A stretch of DNA of 64,000 nucleotides from Halictus rubicundus (taxonomy: Eukaryota; Arthropoda; Insecta; Hymenoptera; Halictidae): positions 3,038,001-3,102,000 of the forward strand of contig NC_135163.1 in assembly GCF_050948215.1 (NCBI RefSeq), read 5' to 3'. The position numbers and the translations under genes were made by a program. The notes under the pieces are model-generated. The model did no database searches. It was not told the origin of the DNA and saw only the letters and a program-made list of their open reading frames with translations. This document shows, one piece after another, positions 31,700 through 42,900 of this stretch (position 1 is its first letter; each line of letters opens with the position of its first letter).

Positions 31700-33680
31700 C
31701 TAGTCGGGGGTGTAATGAGGCTTATTTATCGTCGCGCGTGGTTCAGCCAATGGTACGGCGGGATGGTGGTCGTGGCCATGCCCAGCGTCCAATGAGGTTG
31801 GGCGCGTAGTAGCTGTCAGGTGGGCCCCGCCCCGGCCAATCGGCGCTCAGCTGCGCATGACAGAGTGGCTCGGTCTCGAAGCACGCCGGAGCGGCAGTCC
31901 CTTCTGGTGCGTGCGTAGGAGAACGTCTCTTTTTCGCCCGGTCCCGAGAAAGACAGAGAGAGAAAGGGATTTTTAAATCTGACGTTTACGTTATCACACT
32001 CTCGGACTATTCCCGAGGCCGGCAGTACCGATACTCGATCGTCGGCTGGCATTCGACACGGTGCGTGGTCTCGGTCGGGGTCTCTCGCGCTGTCCGTCAA
32101 CGGTAGTGTTTCGAGTGCGCGATCGACAACAGCAACAGTGCGCGGCACCCCTCGATTACTTGAAGAGAAGTGCGTGTGTTCGTCGCGTGCCGCTCGGCCC
32201 GAGAGTCAACGACAGTCGAAAATCATTTCCACGGAGAGAGACCTCCTCCGGGCCAGAGGAGCGGCGACGACGAATCGAGGGTGATAAAGCGGGAGAGGGA
32301 CAGAGAAAATGGACTATTTAACACGCTCCTAAGAATAGCCGGTGCGCGTTCGTACGCGAGTATACTAAGCGCCTATAAATACACACCTACCACGGGCCGC
32401 GCGGAAACACGAGCTCGTAGATTTCACGGTGCAACCTGCCACGAGGAGATAGAAAAGACGCGAGTCGAAGGGAAAAGAGGGAGAATAATCTCGAAGGAGG
32501 GCGCACCTGGCGCTCCGAGAGAAACTTGCCATAATCGGATCTAGTCGGAGGCAGTAACGCAAGATAATCGCGGCACGCGGGGCGAGGGACAAAGATACAG
32601 TGCGTGCGGTGTATATTGTCTGTGCCCAGAGAGAGAGAGAGAGAGAGGGAGATCACACGCGCGCGCGCGCGTGTGTGTGTGTGTGTATGTGGCAATCGGT
32701 CCATTGCCGGTGGTACCAGTCTGAAAGCAGATTAGAGAATAACCGCACCTGAAGTGAGATTTTATTATTTCACTGGTATACCCTTTCTTTCCCTCTCGTA
32801 ACACGAGAAACATCCAGGCGCGGAGTCGCTCGGCAGTCGAGCTTACGGCAACTCTCTACCAACCGCTCGCCTAAAAATATCTCCTTCCTGCATATTCCGG
32901 CGCGTTTACACCGCTGCTCGTTGTTTCTCTCTGACGTGCGTACACTTTTTACCCGCGAAGAGACTGGTTCTGCTCTTCTCTCTCTCTCTCTATCCTCCTT
33001 CGCTGGAAATCCGGATACGATAAAAAGTGTCTCTGGGGGTCACTCGCCGGTTTAACCACGAAATCGAGATTCGACTCGATCCCGACAAGAAGAACAGCAA
33101 AGGAAAATGCCTCGAAGAGAACCGTGCGCGATAGAGCACCGCGGATGACCGAGAGAGGTATGACGTAGGGATGTTCGATTCCGATTCGACCCACCGGAAG
33201 ATCGATCGTTTCAATCGATTCCGCACACCTCGAACTTTCCAGAGAATCGATTCTCTGCCGAAGAATCGACCTTGTTTTCCAATAGTGGGGATGTTCGATC
33301 GTCCCGCGAAGAATCGTTTTTCGAGAACAGCTGGCTACTAGAAAAGAAAAGAAAAAAAGGGTGATTCCGGACCAATTTTCCAAGGAGTATGGAACATCCT
33401 TAGTATGAGGATCGTCGTCGCGTTACACCCTAGAAGTGGCTCGCGCGCAGCTAGGAACCCGCCGTCGGAACGATTCTCGATAGGACCAGGTCCCGTCCGT
33501 CGGCCGAGCGACCCTTGCGTGGACCCGCCGCGACCTGTCGTCGACGAGGAGGATCCGATCGCGTGGTAACGCGGGAACAGTGTGTGATACCGAGTGCGCG
33601 AAGAAGAAAAGTGGTTCACGGTGGAGGGTGTAGGGAACGGTGTGCAAGGGGTCACCGCGGTGGGCCCCGGAGATGACGCG
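31700..33680 (+). promoter_or_regulatory. so: Probable sine oculis promoter and 5' untranslated region
   Basis: A CpG-rich block upstream of the first coding exon, with no domain-bearing frame and a stop (33585) in frame with the coding start. It contains a GA tract at 32629-32653 and a CG/GT tract at 32657-32687. The transcription start and any upstream non-coding exon cannot be fixed from sequence alone. Confidence 0.4.
32629..32687. repeat. (GA)n followed by (CG)n(GT)n microsatellite
   Basis: GA run to 32653, then alternating CG and GT dinucleotides to 32687. The alternating purine-pyrimidine part is the kind of tract that can adopt Z-DNA. Confidence 0.9.
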
Positions 33681-33971
33681 ATGATGGCCTACGGAGGAGC
33701 CACCGGGAACGGTGGCGCGATCGGACCCCCTTCCGGTCGCACGGAGGTTTTGAGATCCGCCGGTGATTATAGCCCCCAGGGGACACCCACGCCACTCACG
33801 GGTCACTCTGCCGGGCCCGTCGAGGCCAGCACCTACGGTCCCGCGACAGGACCCTCCAGCTACAGTCCGCAGGATAGCCCCGCGAGTTCCGCCGGCGGAG
33901 GCGGAAGCGGTACCAACGGCCAACTACCCAGCTTCGGCTTCACCCAGGATCAAGTTGCCTGCGTCTGCGAA
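33681..33971 (+). CDS. so: so coding exon 1
   Basis: The start is the first in-frame ATG (33681; a second follows at 33684) after a stop at 33585. Ninety-seven codons end at GAA|GTAAGT, phase 0. The lead contains paired YSPQ motifs (DYSPQGTP, SYSPQDSP) before the SIX domain begins. Reading past the donor gives VSTRRV and a stop, which has no counterpart in the family. Confidence 0.93.
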
Positions 33972-36900
33972 GTAAGTACCCGCCGAGTGTGACGTTTTGC
34001 TTGGCCATTCTGCTTTTTGATTCCTCGGTTCCAAACGCGAACGAACGTGGTCGAAAATTCACCCTCGCCATACGCCATAGACCTACCGAAAATAGTCGAG
34101 AACGTTACATCGGAAAACTTGATTGAATGACAAACCTTTCTGTTTCTTCCTCCTTCGGATGTTCAATTCTTGCAATATTGTTCGATGAGAAACAGCATTG
34201 TTTTCTTGAACACTGTTTGTATTCGGGGAGCTGCGTAGTTCCATGCGTTTTGTTTATACGCACTGTCGAACGATCACTGGGCGACCACTAGGTACCGGGC
34301 AAGGTTAGAACTCGTTCGCACTTGGTCGCAGCAACCAACGAAATATGAGCGACGCACGAGTGAAGGTCGATTGACGCTGTCCGCAACAGATACGGAACGG
34401 AACGATCAAACATTCTTCATGCTGTGTTTATTCTATCCGATCGTATCGGCACGAACACGTAACGGGAACTACACTAAAGAAATATTATTAAGGGCCCGGT
34501 CTTCGTAGATTCGCGATAAGACAGAGTGACTACATTACCGTCAAAAAATGGTTTTACGTATTCCACGTTTTACCTGGAATCCAAGAATTCTTATGACATT
34601 AGATGAGCTCTCTAGATGAAATCGAGAGCAGCGCGCGCTAGAAAATATCTCCACCTACAAATTGAGCGAAATAAAACCAAAAACTTGAAGTACATTTCTG
34701 GCGTCAGAATTCATAACATCGATAATACAGAGCAAAAAATGTGAGAAGTTTAGTCACAGACTTAAGATCCGTCTTGGTCCGACGGGTCTGAAGGCTGTGA
34801 ATGGAAATTATTATTTAAAAAGTCACGTGACCATCCCGGGCCCTTAAAGTATTATACTGAACGGCACCGTTCCGCGTGTCTGTGCGGATAGTATAAATCG
34901 AATAATTGAAATGCGTTGACTCCTGGTTTCGCGTAAAATTTATCCGATAATAATCACGCACATTAAAAAACAGAATGGGAGAACTCGATGCACTTGAACT
35001 GTCGTTGCGATCAACGAGTCACCTATACGTCGCTCGTGGCGACTAAGTGCGTACAACGCACTTAGTGTCGTATTTAGTGGTCTAACGCGGAGTGTGTAAA
35101 AACGACGTTAACACTGAGATTAGGCGTTCGATGCTTTTCGCTAGACATTTCATCACACTTAAACGGGAGCTCTGAGGCGTCACTAAAAATTGCTGTCCGA
35201 TTATTCAAAATATTTACATTAATCCTTCGAATTGTTATTTCTATTGCTAACAGCTATAAACATCCAGCCACCTAAGGTGACAGTCGCACGTTAAATTAGA
35301 GGCTATAATAAGTACCTGAGAGTTGTTTCCGATTTAAAAAAATGTAATAACAATAAAAATCAAGTCCCATGTGCGGGTCGCGTTAATGAAAAGGAACACT
35401 ACCTGCGGAGGGTTAAACACGAGATAAACAAGCCACAGTGGCATACCGTTCGAAAAGATACTATCTAGAGAAGCCACTAGAGTAGTGTTCCATGGCTAAG
35501 ACTGCCCGACATGTTAATCATATCGTGTTGTTTTTGGAACACTTGGAATGAACATTCCGAAGGGGAAGCAAGATCAGAAAGTTTGTGATTAGAACATTGG
35601 TATCCGAAAATCTTCAATAGCAGAAGACTGTCGGCTCTCGAATGCGATCTCCGAATAAAAAATGAACGTGGAATAGTGATTCGATTTGAAATTTTCGACT
35701 ACCTTCGAAGTGCGAGTCGCCGATTGGTCGACAAGAATCTCGCGCGCGGTGTTGGTTGGCACGATCCGACGGAAAGGCGTAATGCGACAGTTTTCCGAAC
35801 AACTCGGGTATCTACATACGCGTGGTGTCCGTCGGTAGATACGTTGAGGCCGCCGAAAATCATTTTGCAATCCGTGCTTGTTTATAATTGCAGGCAGACG
35901 AGCCACGCTGGTAGCATTGATAAAATAACGTGCGAAGCAGCACTTAACCTGTTGGCCGCCGCGAACGACTGTTCGCGGGATACTTAACAGCACCCTTAAC
36001 ATAAATTTATGCACCTTGCAATGGGATGACGAAACCAGCCCTGAAATTCTGTGCGCCTCAAGGTGTATCGTGCGCAACAATGTACAGCACCGCGCCAAGA
36101 TTCACTCGCGTGTCACGCGGCTAATGGAGTTCATGCGTTTTTACTGCGACCATAAATTGTTTTGTGTGCGACGTTTACGCTCCTCGGCGTCGGACATGCC
36201 CGCGCGTGCGCGCCAGTTTTGTTTCTCGCGTTCATGAATATTTCATTCCCGAATGCGGAGACTCGTTTGTCATTTTCTTCGAATTCGATCTTTCGTGGAC
36301 AATTACCGAGCTGCGGAACGAGCCTGTCGTGTCAAATAGGCATCTTAGACTGTGCGTGACCTTAACTTGGGGAGAGGTACGTTTCAAAAGCAAATGCACG
36401 TGATATTTTTAATCATCAACATTCGAAATAGAAGCTATTAGTCCCTCCCTCCCCCCAGAGTCTTATGTCAATCCTGTTCAATTTAATTCTGTGAAAATTA
36501 CTAAATATTTCAACGGTGTCGAAAATATCTCCAGCTAACGCTAGAACTGCATCTACATAGGATTCCATAAATGTCATATGTGCAGAGGTGTGAAATAACC
36601 CCGAAAATGTCGGGTCTGAACGAGTCGAGAATTTTGTTCAAAATGGATTCTCGAATGTATCGGGTCTTCCGAGAATTTTCGGGATTCAAATATTCAAAAT
36701 ATTCTCGAGAACGGGTTCTCGCGCACCTCTGCGTATATGAATCGATAAATTAAGACAAGAACCATGAAACGAAGCTATGTATAATTACCGCGCCGGTAAT
36801 GGAATATCGGAAGTGGGTTTAATGTAAAAACAGAGTTAACCTAAAAACGATTCGCCGGAGGTTAAGTAGAGGTTAAGGAACGATCGGTTGAACGCAAAAA

Positions 36901-39900
36901 TGTCTAAAATGTCTTACAAACGCCATGGTCCTGCCGCAGCTGATTGTACCGCGTTTTGAATTCATCGGTTCGCGTGTAAAAGAAGAAAAACGGACCCTCG
37001 GCTGTCCGCTATGCACAGGTTAGATGCGCGAGGAACGTTCACGTTCGCACACGTTTTCCCATAAGTGCGTTGCGCGCACGGCTAGGCGTTTAGCTCCTTG
37101 CCCACGTCACATGGATGCTTCTCTTCCTCGTAATTTACGGCAAAAGGTTTTGCGCTTTCGATAAACTACTGGGGCCCCGCCATCGGCTCGGAATGGAATC
37201 GTTTAACGCGTAATTATGTTCGGATGGCAATAAGAAAGGACGCTTACAGAGTGGTCTAAAGAGCGTTTACGATCCGCGCGCCTCTCAATAATTCAAGCGT
37301 TCGTTTAAAAGCATACCGCGCCGCTTGACGTTTACAGTTATTAAATAATCGCGCAACCACGAGATTCGTCGCGCGAGCAAAGCGAAAATTTTCGCGTGCA
37401 TAGCGAAAAAAATTTACCGTCGATCCGCGAGATGTCGTTCGCCCAATTGCGTGGCGTTCGTTCGCGATTACACCGTGAGACGTGGGCGCTAGTTGTCTTG
37501 TATCATACGAAAAACAACCGCCGATTTCACGTTCGTAAAAGAAATGTTATTTATTCTCTTTCTCTCTCTCTCTTTTTCTCTTTCTATTTTTCTCTGGTTC
37601 TTCTCTTCCTCTCGTTCGCCGCCGGGTGCCGTCGCTCGTTCCTCCCCATCCCCCTTGAGCTACCTGTTTTCGAGAGTGAAGACAAATCGATTCCCCCCCG
37701 AGTAGTATTTCAAATAGCATACTGCGAACAGTCGATTTTATTTGAGCTACAGCTTCCAAAATAAAAGGCCGTGTCCAGTGCAATAAGATTTTAATCCTTG
37801 TGTAGCCGACCGGGTACTCGGGTATCTATCTACCAATTTTTTAGTCTTCCTCTAAAAATGTTACAAAACTACTGTGAATGTCCATTCTCTGTTCACTATT
37901 TCAGTCTCAGAACAAGAATTTGTGCGGAATGTTAAATACTAAAGTTTTGAAGTTATGTATTTTGGTTGGCTACTGAAATAATGCTAATGTTAAAATAGAA
38001 TTCAATTAGAAGTATACTAAAAGTAGTGGGCCTGCCATTTCCAATTATTTCTGTTCGACTTTGCTGGACCGCTTAGCCCTACAATGCACGGGTGAATAGA
38101 ACTTAAGATGGCTGACTACAATTACAGTAATATCACTTATTTTCCAAGATCACCTTTCTCGCTAAACATGTACAGTAGAATTTTGTTAGCTATTTCGAAT
38201 ACACTAGTTTTGTTTGAGCCATCATTTAACTCTCGAACGGTATGGGGTCTATCGTGACCCTAGCAGAATTTTCTACTGCTCTGTGCTGATATATTGCGAG
38301 ACAATTGTGAATATGATAATTTCTGTAGCTTTTTTCAAATATTTGGATTTTGTAACCCTAGACTTGAAGTGTCTCGGTAATACTGGAATTTTTAGGGAGA
38401 CTTTAGTATGGCAGATGGCAGTTGATATCATTCGAGGGTTAAAGTATTTTCGCTTGACATTCGAGCGAGTTGAACCGAGAGCGTTGGAAGGATAGGCAGG
38501 AAGGGGATCCCCATTTGTGCTCGCTCGTACCGGTTGATTTGTCGTCGGGCAATCGAAAGCTTCGTACATCGTCATTAGGGTCCGATCATGATCGGGCCGT
38601 CGTCCATTTCTCTCGGGCTTTCGACACGGCTCGTTTCTCATTATGCTCGGCATTTCTCGCGCATCGTGATTAATCGGTCGTCAGGGGGGACGGTCGAGCG
38701 CGAAAACTAGATGGCACCCGGCGACGCGAATGAAGAAGTAACCGTGGCAGGTGCTCACGAGCGTGCGCGAGCGCGAGCAAGACTCGTAACAGGCGACGCA
38801 TCTTAACCGGGGACTCGTTTTCGGTAATTTCGACGATAATGAACGATCGTGTGTCGATCGTGTTGTCATTATGTTCCTCCGTCGTGTTAGGTGCTTACTT
38901 TTAATGGGAATTTAACTCGTTACCATCCATTTTTCCCCCCGGGTCCCTCGCGATCAGGTGTTACGAGTCTTGCATCGAAAGCAGCGCTGGAAAAATTCAA
39001 ACGTTCGAGGCTGCTCGGACACGAGCTTATCGTTCGAGCTTCAAATTGTGCTGAATATTTTTCCACTTTTATCAAGAATTCTCGAGGAAGCATTTTTTTG
39101 TTAACCCTCCGCCGGGTAGTTAATTGAAATTTTTGTTTTACCAATGCCGGGATTTTTCTGGCGGTATTTCCGGTAATGCCGGCGAAGGGTTAAAATAGTA
39201 TCGGCTCGATTTTTGAAAAATCTTCAAGGCTATAAATCAAGTCGCTTCGATACAAAAGATTAGAGCCTGATAAAGAACGACTTGCCGGCGACTGGGTCTC
39301 GCGTGACCCGTACCAGCGACCGTACAGTCAGAGTTAAAAATCCAAACGATCTGAACGCGAAAAGTGATTACCCGATAGTTCTTGGTAAATATTTGGTACG
39401 ATTCGAGGTTCGATGTTCGAACGGCTCGAACATTGCAGCCCTAATTGAAGGTACTGAACTCGCGAAAAGGGCGTGCGTATCACGGGATCGATTAGATTGT
39501 TCGTCGATCAACGAGATCTCCTTTTTTTTAAATTGTTTTTTTTTCCCGTCGTGGTACACCTTCGCGAGCTCCTTTGTTTTTGTTTTTGTTTTTGTTTTTG
39601 TTTTTGTTTTTGTTTTTGTTTCTGTTTCGTTTCGAATGAGAAGCAGCCTTTTTCGCGCGGGATAGAGACACGAGACGATTTAATCTGACAAAACATATAC
39701 AAGATACACTAGAATAAGAGGAGACCGGGATGAGTTCTGCCGACTAACAGTGTGCCCCCCCTGTCTATCGTCTTCAAGGCGATGGTGTCGTCTGTCCAGG
39801 TTCTCCAGCAGGCAGGATCCGTGGAGAGGCTCGGCAGGTTTCTGTGGTCCCTGCCGGCTTGCACCAGGCTGCACCGACACGAGAGCGTGCTGAAAGCGAA

Positions 39901-42900
39901 GGCGATCGTCGCCTTTCATCGGGGACATTTTAAGGATCTGTACAGGATCCTCGAGAGCCACACGTTCAGCCTGCACAATCATCAGAAACTGCAGAATCTC
40001 TGGCTCAAGGCTCATTATATCGAGACCGAGAGACTGAGAGGAAGGCCTCTCGGTGCAGTCGGTTAGTATTCTCTCTCAGACATTAGCGTTCATGTCAGTG
40101 GCGGGTTTAACGGTAAGCCGGCTAAGCGGCCGCGTGGGGCCCCCCCCCCGTCTTTGTTTGTTAATAACTTTATCAGAGTTTTCACGGAACTTGAGTTCGA
40201 GGGCCCCAAAGTTTTTACCGCTCGGGGCCTCCACTTGGCTTGAGCCGCCACTGGTTTTTCTACGATCGAGACACAGTATTTCCCCCGTAACGTACCGTGC
40301 GCGGACAGCGCGACGTTAAGGGGGCCGGCAGGCATTTGGCCTTGACTGTCACGCTATGTTATGCTATGCCTTTTTCTTCTAGACATTTTACGTCTTAAAT
40401 AAGTAAGTAATCAATTAAAAATGCATACCACCGTGTTTGTACATGTCTTTGCTATGTCTGTATAGAGCCCTTTTTTCGATACGAACACTAAATCTCGCGA
40501 AATTAAGAGAATCTCTCAGCGGCAGCCGTCTTGTGACGTCATACTTGCTTCAGAATTCGAATTTTCTGCCGAATATTACAAATTACTCCACAATGAGGTA
40601 GAAATTCGCAATTTGGGCTCTATACAGACATAAATTGGACTTTTAGGAAACACAATTGACCACTTCTAAACTGCTCATTGAAATATTGAAGCGATAGTTT
40701 GAAAAGGTTTTGACCCATGCATACGTATATGGATTTCAAACCCTGCCGGCCCCCTTAAGAAGCAGAGGAAACGATCGGGTCTCTTCGGGCCTCGTCGCGA
40801 CTCGACGAAACGGTTGCGCAACAAGATGCCGGATAGAGAAACGCGACGCTATGGAGGAAATACTGTAGCGTGTCAACCGTGCCGTGTGTACGATCCGACA
40901 GCAGTTGCGCTTACAGTGAACTTGTCAGAATATACTTGAATAACAAGGTGAAGTAATGGACACTCTTATTCGACGGTGTCAGTGTTTATTTAGTAGTCCA
41001 GTCTCTCATTTGAAACGAGAAAGCCAGTTATAGGATATAACATGAGTCATGCAACGGACTTTTACGTTCGCAAGCTGCACGTCGGATTCGCGATTTGCTC
41101 TTGCTGATAGAAAATGAAATATACAAAGTGTTCACGTTCAATTTTATCAGTCGAAATGTTCTCCTCGCGCTGAATATTTTACTATTATGCAAACAAACGC
41201 GCGGACGTTTATGTCCCTTCCATTGCCTTCTGCGAACTAACGAAAATATTTTAGGCGACAAAACGACTTGCTGACTCGTGATCGAAACATTTTACTATTC
41301 TCTTTTTAAACAAAGATGTCAGGTGGAGTAGTTAACAGTATGTTCACGGTAGGCCGGACAAATATTTTTACATCTGGTTTTTTTTATAACAACTTCGCGG
41401 AGAAGACGTGGTATTAGTAGTTAGTAGTAGCGATTCATCATTAAAAATTTCTAAGGTTGACGACCTAGTATGCAAACCATATCTTTATAAACATTGTAAA
41501 AGTCCTGCTGTCGTAGCTGAAAGTTTATTCGGATTACTCTAGAAGCAATATCAGCGGTTTTATAAATGGCTAATTAATGCTTTTAAATGAACGGTTCTAC
41601 GTATAATATAAAATGCAGTAGACCCTCAATTATTTCAATTCCGATACATGTAAATAATTGTACAAATATTCGAAACTATCATCCGAACACTTTCAGTGCG
41701 GATAATCGAGGTTGTGGTGTGCCCAAAAATTTAGAATATCATACACAATGTGTGCAGAAACGGTACGTTGAAATCAATAGGTGTATAAATTCACATTTTG
41801 GGTCGCGTAATGAATAAGAAAAGCCCAGACTGTTTTGTCGTTGATTAATTAAACTGTCAATTTCGTCCATTTTCGTTCGAGCCGATATGAAATCATTTCG
41901 CACGATTTTTTCCGCCTCTCCGATCGCAGGATCTCGTTTGACGCTACTGACGCGATACGTTAAAAATACAGCAAGTCGCGTCCGCGCCGAGGTAGTAACA
42001 ACGTTCCGGATCTACATAATTCACCGGCGATCATAATGGCCGCGGCAGAAACATATCGCGAAGGAATAAGCGTTGCGCGCGGCAATTCCGCGCGGACCAT
42101 GCCAGTTTTATTTCCGTCCGGCGCGTTGCGAACAGGGAGGATCGCGAGTTTAACGAGCTGACATTCTAATTAGATCTTTCCATTTACTTTCGCGGACCAA
42201 TTCGTGTCACCCGATCCGCCGAGAGTCCGCTAATCCCGGGAAGCGAATAGGGAAACGCTGCGTGCGACCTCTTCGGACGATTTCCGGTCGCGACGGAGTC
42301 CGAAATCTTCGGTAACGAGTCCCTTTGAAACTGAACGAAACACGTCGATCGACCGCGTATCGTTTGTTCGTAAATTATTTAACGTCCCTGGAAAAACTGC
42401 CGGCTAAAAGTAGAAAACCACTGCGAAATGGAGGTAATAGGGATTTATTTGTCACGTTAACGTAGCCATTTTAAATTTAGCATTGTATTTTGTAACGTCG
42501 AATGAATCCAGCGCAGACGAAAACGTCTCTTTGTATCAGACGACGAAATAAATGGATGTTGTTGTGTTTAATTTATTGATTTGTAGAATCGAGGATTCCG
42601 GAATTTTGTTTTAGTCTTTGCAGCTGTATTTTGTTAACAGTACTGTGAAATTATTGTTCATTCGTTTCTTTGCGAATAAAAGAAAATTCGTTTCGATAAC
42701 TGTAGCGTAGAATATTAACCTCGGATCGAGGAACGCGTTAGTCATGCGACATAACTTCTGTCGAGAATTCCAAAACGTTGGCCGGCAGCGTGCATACCAA
42801 AGTTAGTTCATTGAGGAATTCACGATTATTCTGTCCGCGTCACGGCGCACTATTTCAACGTTGTTCGTCGCTCTAATCTTTATTTACGCGCCATATACCG

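Larger units (their letters stand above)
26371..31700. other. Intergenic DNA, no supported gene
   Basis: It contains tandem TA-flanked MITEs (26598-26967), microsatellites (27484-27515, 28424-28471), a MITE half-copy (28115-28215), two palindromic repeats (about 30004-30195 and 31088-31275) and a minisatellite (31384-31482). Open frames up to 220 codons at 27338-28113 derive from the GA tract and adjoining GC-rich sequence; no domain is visible. Confidence 0.5.
33972..39799 (+). other. so: so intron 1
   Basis: 5.8 kb. It holds a TTAA-flanked MITE (34492-34843), a perfect hairpin (35043-35065), a hAT-type MITE (36583-36731) and a GTTTTT repeat (39575-39620). The rest is unique-looking sequence that could contain enhancers, but nothing identifies them here. 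Confidence 0.85.
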
